From Saussurea involucrata (taxonomy: Eukaryota > Streptophyta > Magnoliopsida > Asterales > Asteraceae): 64,000 bases of DNA. Numbering within the stretch: position 1 is the stretch's first letter; the number at the start of each line of letters is the position of its first letter. The notes beneath the pieces were generated by a model. That model did not search any database, had not been told where the DNA came from, and was given only the letters and a program-made list of their open reading frames with translations. The position numbers and the translations under genes are program-made. The stretch lies in assembly GCA_033807775.1 (NCBI GenBank), contig CM066319.1, positions 161,138,983-161,202,982 of the forward strand. Reading direction: 5' to 3'. Below, piece after piece: positions 10,888-22,310 of the stretch.

Positions 10888-13436
10888 TTACAAATCAGTG
10901 TTTAGATCAACAGTATCATATGGGTTTGTTCCATATGGTTCAAGCTGTGACGGGCCCGGGGTGTGACTGACAGAATGTCTCCTTGGCACGGTTGAAGGGG
11001 CGGGATTTGGACACTCTCCACGAGTGTGTCCTACGCATTGGCACCGAGTACATCTTCGTTGTATCGAACTTTCACCACGTGATGGACGTCGGTCGTTCTT
11101 TCTCGGTCTCCCGGCCCTGTTCTTATCCATTAAAGGTGGATAGCATGGTGGAAGCGGGTCGGGTGGATACACCCATGCTGCAGGGGGTCCAGCTGGGTTT
11201 ATTACCTCCACGTATGTTTTCCGGTAATATTCGGACGTGAAGAAAGGTACAGCCAAGTCGCTGCAATCTGTACGACCCATATATGTTGCTGCAGCGATGG
11301 CATGGCCACACGGTAACCCAGATTTATCCCATTCGCGACACGAACAAAGGTGGTCTTCCATATTCACAATCGCGTTAATATAGTCATCATGCACCTCGTA
11401 CTTCCCATACCCGATTGCTCTTACCGGCCATGTCGCCGCACGACGCGCCCTGTACTGAACGATATTCTCCGCCGTTGGTGTGAGTGCATTTTGTATCTTA
11501 GCTCCTTTTAGGCGTCGAATTTTGTACCACTCTTGTTGAAAGGCCCGAAAGTAGTCCATAAGATTAACAATCGGACATCTACGCGCAAAACGGGAGAGTG
11601 CATTCACAGACTCTGCACTATTCGAGGTCAGAATGTCATACCGTTGTCCAGGAAAATGGGCCGCGGACCACCTCTCCGGTCCAGCATCGTCAAAGACTTT
11701 GGCTGCTTCCTTGACACTGTATCGTAGCATATTCATGTACTTGTTAAACTCCCGATCCGTATATGCTCTGCATGCCGCCCAATAGACATCCTTGTAGGTG
11801 GTAATACGTTTGTCCTTGGATTTGGCGTTCATCTCCAAATGTCGACAGCATATGGCGTGAGGGGCGTTTGGGTACATGGCAGAGATTGCGGCGCTTATGG
11901 AAGGAGCCCTGTCAGACATAAACACCAACCCTTGCGGGTCTTCGATAGCTTGTCTCAACATGGACAGAAACCAAGTCCACTCGTCCCCGGTTTCGGACTT
12001 GCCTACGCCGAAAGCTACTGGAACGATGGAGTTATCCCCGTCCATGGCAACCGCCAGGAACATCATACCCAAGTAACGACCCTTTAAATGGGCTGCGTCT
12101 ATTATCAGGACACGACGTAGATTTTCCAGAAATGTGCGGATCTGCAAAAACATAGGTTAAAATGTTATAGTTTATAATGTGTAAATGTTATAGTTTATAA
12201 TGTGTAAACATATGACGTGTTAAAATACGTATCGCGGGTCCAAGGGCCACGAAGCACATCTCAAACCGTCCACGTGAATCGGTCTGTAGCTGCGTGACAG
12301 TACCAGGGTTCTGCAGCTGCAAATTATATAAATATGTCGGGAGTCGTTCATACGACTCCTCGAACGTGCCTCTCACCATAAACATTGCATGGCAGCGCGC
12401 ACGCCACGCTTGGTGGTAATCAATCGTGACGTCGAACTGCCGGTGAACGTCGTGGACGATGTCCTTTGGACGCAATGACCTGCTAACATCAAGAAAATTG
12501 TTTTTCAGGATCGCACCCAAAGTCTTTTTGCCGGCTTGTTTATGGCGGGGATTAAGTGTGTACATCGTGCAACTTTCTAATCATTATCACCCCTCCTTTG
12601 GGACCCGTGTGAATCGCGTACAACCTCCACTCACACTTTTCTCTAGCACATTCAACTACGTATTTGCTTTTGTCAGATGCCCGCACGCGACTTTGGAAAC
12701 CCTCTTCCAAGAACTTGAGTCCGATCTGACTTGCTAAGAGATCCTTCGAATCGAATATCTGACCTGCTGTTAAACTTTCACTGCGAATATAAGGTGTAGG
12801 TTCGTAGCTTTGTGTCTGGGTATGGGAGTCTGGAAGAATAGGGGGCATATCAAAAAAGTCATTTATCTGACTACATAATTTTCTACTAGGGGTATATTCT
12901 TCGTGATCATCATTATCGGTGTCTGATCTGTCTATTTCAGAATTACCCGTTCTGAAAACGTGGGTTTCATCATCAGCAACTCCAGCAGTACGCCCTTCGT
13001 GTGGTTGTGGTGGTTGTTGTTGTTGAGAATCAGGCTGCTCTATTTGGAGGTCTTCGTCGTCGTCACCGTCGTCATCACCGTCGTCGTCACCGTCGGATAC
13101 GCCGGGATACACAAAAAGTAATGGGGGCCTTTCTGAATCGACTGCAAGGTGCAGAAAAGTAGAGATATCCCCATCGTTGGATAAATCCACAAATGACCCA
13201 TCGCCATTTTTAAACTCTAACTTGCAAACATCAGAAGAGTTGATTCCACATTTTTGCATAGCGTATGCAAGAAATTTCTGATAAGTATAGTTTACTGACA
13301 CTTTTACACCATGCTTAGATTTATAAGCAAAATTCCACTCATTGTTATCTTGCTCCCATTCACCATCAAACACAAAATATTGCAGAAAGAAATCAAGAAA
13401 GAAGTATGAAATCGGTGTGTGGATTATGGATTGCAT
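10888..13436 (-). pseudogene. mudrA-like: MuDR-type (MULE) transposase, frameshifted
   Basis: The transposase would cut and join DNA at the element TIRs. Three minus-strand pieces read in order. The first (about 13436-12552) has an acidic Asp/Gln-rich middle and ends in a MuDR DNA-binding domain (CEWRLYAIHTGPKGGVIMIR). The second (12565-12188) holds the region ahead of the catalytic core. The third (12141-10888) holds the DDE core (LIIDAAHLKGRYLG; FMSDRAP; NSAESVN), a SWIM zinc finger (CSCREWDKSGLPCGHA) and a C-terminal zinc knuckle (CTRCQCVGHTRGEC). Pieces one and two overlap in different frames at 12552-12565, so there is a frameshift. A splice acceptor (TTTTTGCAG) precedes piece three. The start codon is uncertain. 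All key motifs are present but the gene is broken. Confidence 0.85.
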
Positions 13437-13666
13437 TTTACATCTATTTATCAATGAAACAACCAACATTGATGACAACCAATCTCTCATTTCATCCACA
13501 AACTGGTATTCCAAAAACACTGATTTAACATTGATGAAAACATGCCAATGAATTTCAACCACAAATCGGTCTTCAAAGTACAATAATTGTGGAAAAAAAC
13601 AGTAAAAGCATGCAAGATTCGTCTAAGTACAGGGGCTGAAAGTGTAAATTTTCAGGGACCAAAAGG

Positions 13667-14525
13667 ACAAATTATATGTAATGCGATAGACATGTTTTAA
13701 CGTAAAGAAAAATATAAAATTGTTTTTCGGTTTTCAAACTCTATGTCATTCAAATCCCTTGCATTTAATGACATCGCTTACCCCTTGCTCGTTGTCCACG
13801 TTTTATCATCGTTCATCATCGTCGTTGGTCCATGCCATTGATCTCCCTCTTTTTAACCATTCTTAATTCTCTCTATTACAACAATTTAATGTGGTGGTGA
13901 TAGAGGAACAATGTCGTTGGATGCAAGATATTAGAATGTTACAGGATTTGAAAACGGTAAAACTTATTCAAATTCTTTTTTTTAACTAAAATGATCTAAC
14001 TAACAAATTTCTAAAATTTTGTTGATAATTTACTCAAAAAATGTTTAGGGACTTAACCATCAAAATTAAGAAATTTTAATAATTTATTTATTACAAGATT
14101 ATTTAATCATTTAAAATCAAAGAATTCATTGCATTTTTCTATTTTTTTTGTTGTTGCTGATTTTAACCTTTGCAGTTTCGCACATGTTCTTCAAAAAAAA
14201 TTACTATGAAAAATTATAAACAGTAAGCCTTTGCTATCGCCACCGCCACCGACGACACCTTATTTAGAAATGCGCCACCGCTGATTAGCCGCTAATCACA
14301 GGCTTACGGTTGGCGTCGCCGGAAAATAATCCTCATGAACTGCGACCACAAACTTATCAACAGAAACACTGACCTTTCCAATTTATTGCTTCTACTCATT
14401 AAACTAAACCCTACAGGCTACAGCTGTAATTGTAAACCAAACCCCACACTTTCTCCACAACAAATCTCGCATGTGACTCTTCTATCGCTCCCCTTCATCT
14501 TCACACAAAAACTCTACCTGCATCA
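13667..14525. other. Upstream region of the RALF gene
   Basis: No ORF or repeat is recognised. The DNA is AT-rich up to about 14220. The last 300 bp before the RALF ATG is richer in C and has a pyrimidine-rich leader of the kind usual for plant 5' UTRs. It is the likely promoter region; I could not place a convincing TATA box. Confidence 0.45.
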
Positions 14526-14909
14526 ATGGCGTTTCCGCTTCTCCACACGCTCCTCCCGCTATGCCTCATATTTCTACCACTCACACGCGCCTCCGGCGGC
14601 GACGTAGCTGTTGCGGACGCCACAAATCAGCTCTCCCTACATCTTGGCACCGGCGAGATGGCGACGACGATGCCTATTTACGACGATTTCGAAGGGGAAA
14701 GTGATGAAAACGAATCTATTTCTGATCGTAGATCTCTGTTTTGGAGGAGAATGAGATACTATATTTCGTATGGAGCGTTGTCGGCAAACAGAGTTCCGTG
14801 TCCACCACGCTCCGGCAGGTCATACTACACTCACAACTGTTGGAGAGCTAAAGGTCCTGTTCGTCCGTACACCAGAGGTTGCTCCACAATCACGCGTTGT
14901 CGCCGGTGA
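14526..14909 (+). CDS. RALFL: RALF-like secreted peptide precursor
   Basis: This 127-residue single-exon ORF is a rapid alkalinization factor precursor. Such peptides are secreted, bind FERONIA-type receptor kinases and LRX/LLG partners, and control wall pH, growth and immunity. Seen: a hydrophobic signal peptide (about residues 1-22), an acidic propeptide (about 50-67), a dibasic subtilase-type site RRSL (68-71), the receptor-binding YISY motif (79-82), and four cysteines (92, 105, 119, 125) for the two disulphides, ending in TRCRR. The ATG has a clear signal peptide and no in-frame alternative. The loop before the second cysteine (SYYTHNC) looks slightly longer than in common RALFs. It appears intact, which is notable given the TE-filled surroundings. 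Confidence 0.95.
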   Translation: MAFPLLHTLLPLCLIFLPLTRASGGDVAVADATNQLSLHLGTGEMATTMPIYDDFEGESDENESISDRRSLFWRRMRYYISYGALSANRVPCPPRSGRSYYTHNCWRAKGPVRPYTRGCSTITRCRR

Positions 14910-15412
14910 AATTAATCCGGCGGCGGACACAGTTCCGCCATTGGAGGTTGCTTTAAGGTATGCTTAAATCATTGAAAGTAATACTACGTCTCATTTCAAT
15001 TCGTTGAGTAATCATATTCTCTTATGTTTGCAGAATCGGATCCGGTAATAATGTATGTATGCATAAGGATCAATCATGTTTATATGAATTCAAGTATGTT
15101 TATATGGAACTGTGATAGTTTAATTGTTAAATGAGTCCGTTGATTTCCATTGGAGAACATGTCAAATCCATTCGATTCTTCGATGTTCGATCTGAACTTT
15201 TTGGATCTTTTACACGAATCGATCGAATGGTTAAAAGTAGGATTAATTTCTAACCTTTTGTTGAACGAATTGAAGCGTCTTCATACTTCATCAAAACACG
15301 TCTCAACTGAATTTTGATTCTTGACATCTCCGTTTCTTCAGTAATAAACCCCGGTGAAGGTGTGTAAGGATATGTACAACTCCTCTATTACTCTCCAAAA
15401 TAGTCATTAGGA
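14910..15412. other. Downstream region of the RALF gene
   Basis: This holds the presumed 3' UTR and unremarkable AT-rich DNA. No further gene or repeat is recognised. Confidence 0.4.
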
Positions 15413-15422
15413 AAGATGGTAG

Positions 15423-15620
15423 CCTATGTGTAGGTCAATTGATAATGGGGTGGTGAGGCTTGCCTAATAACTAATAGGTTCCGGGTTCGAGCCCAAGGCC
15501 CATGTTAGCCACAACCGCTGAGTGAGCTTCAAAATGCCCCCTCATACGGATGCCCGAGTAGGCAAGGTCAAGTATGGGGCCGGTCAGGGTTGCTGGTATC
15601 AACCTTTTGCCCAATTAGGT
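15423..15620 (+). mobile_element. tRNA-derived SINE
   Basis: A 198 bp segment is flanked by a 10 bp direct repeat, AAGATGGTAG (15413-15422 and 15621-15630). Near its 5' end is a pol III promoter: an A-box-like stretch (TGTGTAGGTCAATTGATAATGG) is loose, but the B box GGTTCGAGCC (about 15484-15493) is exact. These fit a tRNA-derived SINE. It lacks a clear poly-A or poly-T tail, so the class is probable, not certain. Confidence 0.65.
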
Positions 15621-16535
15621 AAGATGGTAGAATTTGAGTCTGATACCATGTAAGAATATGAGTCTGTTAGCTTAAAAAGTTAAACAAGACTAACAACTTA
15701 TTCGATCAGTTATATATAATTGTTTGGTAATAGGTTAACAATGTAAAATATCGTTTATAGAGGGAAACTTTATGAAAAAAAACCAAATTTTCTTTTCAAA
15801 CCTGTTCCTTCCATATGAAAAAACTCTTTTCAAGTTTTTTTATTGGAAATTAATTAAAATACCCAAAGTTTGACTTTAACTTGCAAAAATAACCAAAATT
15901 TCGTTGGTTTTGCAAAAATACTCATTTTTCCGCGATGGGAACAGTTTTCCTGCGATTTGAGGACCCTAGTCCCGTGATTTGGAGGGGGTAGTCCGCGATG
16001 CACACTCAATTTGATATAAATTGATTTGAAATTTACATTTTATACCCCTATAATTATTTACTTAGTTTACTTTATACCTTTTACTTTTCTAATTTTAATT
16101 TTACACATTCATCATATTAACACATATAATCGTATATTAACTAAAATACGTTAAAAAATACGTTTTAATTTTAACAAGTTACACCATTGTAATCGTCTCT
16201 TCGATACCTTCAAAATGAGCCCAATATTGAATATTTTTTGATTTAATTATTTAATTATATATCATATATACTACATAAAAATATTTTTAATATTTACAAT
16301 TCATACTTTTATAGTTAATTATTTAATTTATGTTACATTTCTTATTTTTTTTAATTTTGTTTTACACTCTTATCACATTAACATAATGATCTTATATTAA
16401 CTAAATGAAAAATAAAAAACTAATAGGTATAAAGTAACTAACTAAATAAGTATAATATAATTAAATCAAAAAATATTCAATATTTGGCTCATTTCGAAGA
16501 TATCGACGAGACGAATATAATGGTGTAACTTGTTA

Positions 16536-18478
16536 GGCCATGAGTACCCGTACCCTTTGAACCCTTTGAACCCACTTGTCACCTCAGCGCCACATCAGCT
16601 TTTCTCTCTTACCCAATCCTTACCCAAAAGTGGAGTACCAGTATCCAATGAACCCACTTGCCACCTCATCCTTTTTAATTATTTTATTTATACATTTAAT
16701 TATTTAACAAAATAAAAATATTTATATATTTTTTAATAAATAAAAATAAGATAAATAATAAAAATAAAAATTCATATCATTCATTAAAAAATTAAAAATT
16801 ACAAAATAATTTTAAAAATTACAAAATATTAAAAATCTACTCGTAGTCATTGTTGGGAACTTGGATACGCCAAATATGTTCGACCAAATCCGACCGAAAG
16901 TTATTATGAGTGTCCCGGTTTTTGACTTCTCGAACATTTTCCGCGCGTTGTTCCTCACTGATTTGTGTTTCGATATCATCCGTGAAAAGGTCATTTTCAT
17001 CGCCACCACAAATGGCTTGGTCTTCGTCTTCGAGTATCATATTGTGTAATATGACACAAGCGTACATAATGTTTCACAATCTTGTCGGATGCCATCCGCG
17101 TGTCGGGTTATGAAGTATATGCCAATGTTGTTTAAGCACGCCAAAAGCTCGTTCAACATCTTTACGTGCCGATTCTTGCACGGACTTGAACTTTTGTCGT
17201 TTAAGGTCATGTGGGCACGTAAATGATTTTACGAAAGTAGCCCATTCCGGATATATCCCATCCGCTAGATAATATCCGTGGTTGTAGGTGACTTCATTCA
17301 CCTCAAAAGGGCACTCGGGTGCTTTTCCATCATATAGATCGTTGAAGATGGGCGACTGATTGAGAACATTGATGTCGTTGTTGGAACCGGCAACACCAAA
17401 GTATGCGTGCCAGATCCATGGATCATGGGAGACCACTGCTTCTAGCATGATTGTCGGGTGCTCATGATCACCTCTCATGAATTGACCTCGCCATGCTACC
17501 GGACAATTTGCCCACGCCCAATGAGTACAGTCTATGCTGCCGAGCATGCTGGGAAATCCGTGTTTAGCTTCATGCGCGGTGTACAACTTCTGAATATCAA
17601 CATTAGTAGGCTTGCGTAAATATTTTGTACCATAGAGTTCAATAATACCTGTGCAGAATTTGTGCAGACAATCTCGTGACGTTTTGTCTCCCATCCTCAA
17701 GTACTCGTCAAGTGAGTCGGCAGCTACTCCATACGACAATTGCCGAATAGCGGAAGTACACTTTTGTATCGGAGAAAAACCTTGTTTGTTGCTGGCGTCC
17801 ACCCGAAGTGTAAAATACGGATACTCTACTTCTAAATCTTCAACTATTCGTTCGAATAGTTGCCTGCTCATTCTGAACCGCCGTCTAAACATATCCGGTG
17901 TATAAACCGGGTTGTTGCCAAAGTAGTCCCGCAAAAGCCGCTCGTTTGCAGCTACCCGACCTCTTTCTATGTTCCCGGCCCTCGGTTCTCTTCTTGACGA
18001 TGAGGCGGTGCTACCATAAATTAAATTTGCAGTTTCTCGAACCAACCCTACAAAAATTTCCCTAGAATGATTCAAGTACTCGTCGGTGTCTATGGATGAT
18101 GATGATGATGCGGTCGATGAAACGGGTTGTGGCGAATCCATATTGTCTAAAATTGAAGAAATAAATGAAAGAAAGTATAGAGAATGGAAGAAAGTATAGA
18201 GTTGTTTGGTGTGAAAAAATGAAGATGATAGAGGTTAATATATATAGTGTGTATAATTTGAAAAAAAAAATTAAAAATTAATTAATAATATAGCCGTTGG
18301 TAAACGGTATTATTTAAAAAATATAAAAAAAATAAAAAAATTAATTAAACCACAACGGGTTCCTCGGGTTCACGAAACCGATACCCCGAACCCTCACCCT
18401 TACCCGCTCCCCCCGTACCCGTACCCGCTTAACCCTCACCCTTACCCGAGAGCGGGTACGCTACCGCTACGCATGGCC
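16536..18478 (-). mobile_element. ORF2-only PIF/Harbinger element (1943 bp)
   Basis: The right end, read inward on the minus strand, is GGCCATGCGTAGCGGTAGCG and the left end is GGCCATGAGTACCCGTACCC. TTA is duplicated on both sides (16533-16535, 18479-18481). The unoccupied target is visible in related repeats here (for example near 19412, AACTTGTTAAAATTAAAACG), which proves precise insertion. The element contains only the transposase gene; there is no Myb-like ORF1. The AT-rich 3' region and GC-rich 5' region resemble those of the 24-28 kb elements. Confidence 0.93.
16837..18141 (-). pseudogene. Harbinger DDE transposase (ORF2), one nonsense codon
   Basis: The frame is open from the ATG at 18141 to the stop at 16837 except for one TGA at 17071-17073, where the intact copy at 26.2 kb has an Arg (CGA to TGA, a typical deamination of a methylated CpG). 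Seen: a Ser-rich N-terminus, FRRRFRMSRQLFERIV (HTH-like region), then the DDE_Tnp_4 core with IDCTHWAWANCP, AGSNNDINVLNQSP and ARKDVERAFGVLKQ, and the C-terminal SDLVEHIW. It would cut and insert Harbinger elements with the help of ORF1. The stop removes the last roughly 76 residues. Confidence 0.93.
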
Positions 18479-18799
18479 TTAAAATTAAAACGTACTTTTT
18501 AACGTATTTTAGTTAATATACGATTATATGTGTTAATATGATGAAGATGTAAAATTAAAAATAATTATATAAGTATAAAATATAACATTTCACACCCTTA
18601 TACTTATTTAGTTAATTTACTCTATACCTTTTAGTTTTCTATTTATCATTTTACACTTTTATTATATTAACACATATAATCGTATATTAACTAAAATACG
18701 TTAAAAATGCTTTTTAATTTTAACAAGTTACACCATTATAATCGTCTCGTCGATACCTTCGAAATGAGCCCAATATAGAATATTTTTTGATTTAATTGT

Positions 18800-18850
18800 C
18801 AAATTATTTGGATAATACGCCTCGCTGCATTGCAGCGGGTAAATAACTAG
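18800..18850 (+). other. Helitron-like 3' terminus
   Basis: The hairpin CGCTGCATTGCAGCG (18823-18837) is followed by GGTAAATAACTAG and then T. A short GC hairpin about 10 bp before a CTAG end, inserted before T, is the hallmark of Helitron 3' ends. The 5' TC end is not identified. Confidence 0.55.
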
Positions 18851-18867
18851 TGTGTGTGTATATATAT

Positions 18868-19090
18868 ATAGGGTTGGGTTCACGTGAGACCAACCTGTTT
18901 TCGTGAGACCAAGAAATTAACACTAAACCTTCACAGTGATTTCATTGTTAAGGTAAGAAAAACATCAAACCTTTACGGCAAAAACACTGTAAAGGTTTAC
19001 CATCACAGTCTGTTGTTGTGAAGGTTTAGTGTTAATTCTTTGGTCTCACGGTCTCACGGAAATAGTTTGGTCTCATATGATCTCAAGTCT
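18868..19090. mobile_element. Foldback MITE inserted in a TA microsatellite
   Basis: Left GTGAGACCAACCTGTTTTCG and the right-hand GAAATAGTTTGGTCTCAT are imperfect inverted copies, as are the inner ACACTAAACCTTCACAGT and TGTTGTGAAGGTTTAGTGTT blocks. TATATATA runs lie at both borders, so it targets TA repeats in the manner of Micron-type MITEs. It is non-coding. Confidence 0.6.
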
Positions 19091-19750
19091 ATATATATAC
19101 ATATATATTTATCGAACTCCTTAACCTATTTTAACGTAATTATGTATGTTAATGTGATATGTTAAAACGTATTTTTTTAACATATTTTAGTTAATATATG
19201 ATTATTATGTTAATGCGATAAGAGTGTAAAGCGAAAATTGAAAAAGTAAGAAATGTACCATAGATTAAATAATTAACTATAAGGGTATGAATTGTAAATA
19301 TTAAAGATATTTTTATGCAGTATATATGATATATAATTAAATAATTAAATAAAAAAATATTCAATATTGGGCTCATTTCGAAGGTATCGAAGAGACAATT
19401 ACAATTGTGTAACTTGTTAAAATTAAAACGTATTTTAGTTAATATACGATTATATGTGTTAATATGATGAATGCGTAAAATTAAAATTAGAAAAGTAAAC
19501 GTATAAAGTAAACTAAGTAAATAATTATAGGGGTATAAAATGTAAATTTCAAATCAATTTATATCAAATTGAGTGGGCATCGCGGACTACCCCATCCAAA
19601 TCGCGGGACTAGGGTCACCAAATCGCGGGAAAATTGTTGGGTCCGCGATTGTGGATCCAATCGCGAAAAATGGGTATTTTTGCAAAACCAACGAGATTTT
19701 GGGTATTTTTGCAAGTTAAAGTCAAACTTTGGGTATTTTAATTAATTTCC

Positions 19751-20541
19751 TTTTTTTTTCAAGTGACGTTTGAAAAATTATTACTTTCATCACTATGGTT
19801 TAAAAATTGCTTGTGTTCGTTCCAATGATATGCAATTCATTACTATTTTTTCGTTGGAACTAATTATTACCTTACAAGTGGGAGGGACTAAAACAATATA
19901 ACCAACCCCGTATTCACTAATATCCATAGTCAAAGTTTAAAAACTTTCATTACAAAGACAAGCTACCTTACAAAATTTGATTTAGAAAAAAGTCAAAATT
20001 ATTTTTTCAAGAGTATTAACGATTAAATTAAAAGACAAAAAAAAACTCATACTGATTAGCGATTATAATTCGGATGTTACGTCAAAATGCTGAAAAACAT
20101 CAGATATGGAAGAACATTCTTTTGTTTATTGTTTTGTCCAACAATCCAAAGACGCATATCTATCGGGATGAGAGTTGGCATTTTGGTCATGGACGTCCAC
20201 GGATGTACGAGAGGGTTACCTTTGTGTGCTTGCTATATACACTCGAGTGTAATTGGGGCGTTTTCAAGCGACATAAATTGTTTAGCGAATTTTTGTGGCA
20301 ACTAGAATTCATATTGATTGTTTGACGGGTTGACAGTTTTGTTAGGTTTTTGGACAACCCTACCCGGCCATAATTTTTAGTGATTAGCAAATTAAACGAG
20401 GTATTGGAAAATAAATTACGTAAAGTAAAAATAAATGATAAATGTCCAAAAATAAATTTATGATAAATGATAAATGTCCAAAAATAAATTACGTAAAGTA
20501 AAAATAAATGATAAATGTCCAAAAATAAAGTTAAAAAATGT
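19751..20541. other. Non-coding AT-rich DNA with a short tandem repeat
   Basis: No gene is recognised. Between about 20405 and 20532 a unit containing AAATGATAAATGTCCAAAAA occurs three times with a period of roughly 30-70 bp. The segment adjoins the Athila-type PBS and may be the decayed internal region of that element. Confidence 0.4.
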
Positions 20542-20556
20542 TCGGCGCCAAAAACT
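20542..20556 (-). other. Primer-binding site of an Athila-type element
   Basis: Read on the minus strand the LTR end is followed by AGTTTTTGGCGCCGAA. This is the standard LTR/PBS junction of Athila-lineage Ty3 elements and gives minus-strand orientation. No coding internal part is preserved beyond it. Confidence 0.7.
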
Positions 20557-21537
20557 TGGTAGCTAAATATCGTGTATTCAAAATACGGGCACAATAATTC
20601 CACAATGAAGGCACAAGTATATACCGACAATGGGATCGCTACAAGTAATAAAATGGTAAATATACCGAGATCGTATCCACAGGGATTGGACTTCAAAGTT
20701 TCGAGTCCTAAGTCGAGAATACACCGATTTTAATGAGAGAAGAATAAAATATTTTGAGCGAGTTTGGTGCTTTTTAATAAGGGAAATTAATTAAAATACC
20801 CTAAGTTTGACCAACTGTTATCAAAATACCCTAAATCTCTCTCACTTTGCAAAAATACCCTTTTTTCCGCGATGGGAGCCCGCGATCGCGGGCCAGGGAC
20901 CATTTCTGACACCTTTTTAAACTTGCAGGGACCATTTTTGAAAAATGGAATCCCGCAATCGCGGGTTCATCCCGCGATGGGATACTTTTTGTGACTTTTC
21001 AATTTCAAGGGACCATTTTTGAAAAATTCCAGGGACCATTTTTGAAAATTTGAACCGCGATCGCGTAGTTCACCCCGCTTTCTTTCAATTTTATGAATTT
21101 AAAATAAAATGTTACACTTTCAACCCCTATACTTATTTACTAAATTTACTTTATACCTTTTACTTCCATTATTTTAATTTTACATTTAACACATATAATC
21201 GTTTATTAACTAAAATACGTTAAAAAATACGTTTTAATTTTAACAAATTACACCATTATAATCGTCTCTTCGATACGTTCGAAATGAGCCCAATCTTGAA
21301 TTTTTTTGGATTTATATATTTTAATATATATCATATACAGTTATACACTACATAAAAAAAATATTTTTTATATTTAAAATTCATACCCTTATAGTTAATT
21401 ATTTAATTTATGGTACATCTCTTTTTTTTTCAATTTTGTTTTACACTCCTATCGCATTAACATAATAATCATATATTAACTAATTCATTAAATCGTTTTA
21501 AATTATTATTATTTGAATGTGTTTATAGATATCGTGA

Positions 21538-21725
21538 ATGGCAATAGGAGAAGGTTTCACGAGAAGAATATTAAATGGGGTTTTGACAAGTTGGTATCAC
21601 TGGACTCATTTAAGAATTGTGAAAATGGGTATTTGGCGAATGATGATTCATGTGTGTTTGGAGCTGAAGTATTTGCAGTTACAGGGTATGCACAAAATGA
21701 TCGATGTATTTTCAACGTAACTTAG
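21538..21725 (+). pseudogene. MATH-domain gene fragment, left arm
   Basis: The plus strand reads WGFDKLVSLDSFKNCENGYL, then DDSCVFGAEVFAVTG: the middle of a MATH (TRAF-like) domain as in plant MATH-only and USP7-type proteins. It stops about 25 residues later at a TAG. It is a captured piece of a host gene, not a functional protein. Confidence 0.8.
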
Positions 21726-22121
21726 ATTAAAATTATCTCCTTCAGTTCAGTCCCGTCCCGTCCCATCCAGTTCCGTCCTGTCCCATCTAGTATGCGTACC
21801 AAACGCTACCTAAGAGTACCGTAAATTAAATAATTAACTATAAAGGTATAAACTGTAAATATTAAAAATATTTTGATGTAGTGTATATGATATATATTAA
21901 AATATATAAATCAAAAAAATTCAAGATTGGGCTCATTTCGAACGTATCGAAGAGACGATTACAATGGTGTAACTTGTTAATATTAAAACGTATTTTTTAA
22001 CGTATTTTAGTTAATAAACGATTATATGTGTTAAATGTAAAATTAAAATTATGAAAGTAAACGAGACTGAACTGGATGGGACGGGACGAGACTGAACTGA
22101 AGGAGATAATTTTAATCTAAG

Positions 22122-22310
22122 TTACGTTGGAAATACATCGATCATTTTGTGCATACTCTGTAACTGCAAATACTTCAGCTCCAAACACACATGAATCATC
22201 ATTCGCCAAATACCCATTTTCACAATTCTTAAATGAGTCCAGTGATACCGACTTGTCAAAACCTCATTTAATATTCTTCTCGTGAAACCTTCTCCTATTG
22301 CCATTCACGA
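22122..22310 (-). pseudogene. MATH-domain gene fragment, right arm
   Basis: This is the inverted copy of the left-arm fragment with few differences (for example GACTTG for AACTTG near 22249). Pairing of the two arms in a transcript would give long double-stranded RNA matching host MATH genes. Confidence 0.8.

Larger units (their letters stand above)
9056..13666. mobile_element. MuDR-like Mutator element, right end truncated
   Basis: The left end begins GGGAAATTAATTAAAATACC, the terminus shared with the elements at 15845, 20781 and 48468. The region 9273-9400 is repeated in inverted orientation at 13549-13666, giving long TIRs; the outer roughly 230 bp of the right TIR is missing, so the right boundary is a truncation. 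Inside are a MuDR-type transposase gene (-), a convergent coiled-coil ORF (+) starting just inside the left TIR, and fragments of host genes. The target duplication cannot be tested because the right end is lost. Confidence 0.8.
15845..19750. mobile_element. Long-TIR Mutator-type element holding nested insertions
   Basis: The ends are inverted: GGAAATTAATTAAAATACCC on the left and its complement before 19750. The arms (about 15845-16530 and 19140-19750) match each other over several hundred bases, including CpG-rich subterminal motifs (CCGCGAT, ATCGCGGG) set in AT-rich DNA. No transposase ORF of its own remains. The flanks (T-rich, TTTTTTATT and TTTTTTTTT) permit only an imperfect 9 bp duplication. 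It was later invaded by a Harbinger element (16536-18478), a Helitron-like end (to 18850) and a foldback element (about 18868-19090). Confidence 0.75.

Noticed and set aside
11839..12087. Plus-strand ORFs opposite the MULE transposase
   Set aside because: They are shadows of the real minus-strand gene, which has all the expected motifs.
15470..15500. Functional tRNA gene
   Set aside because: A B-box is present but no cloverleaf can be drawn; the 10 bp flanking duplication indicates a SINE.
20074..20696. ORFs around 20.1-20.7 kb, one hydrophobic
   Set aside because: They cross AT-rich repeats and the Athila LTR edge, differ between strands, and match no family I know.
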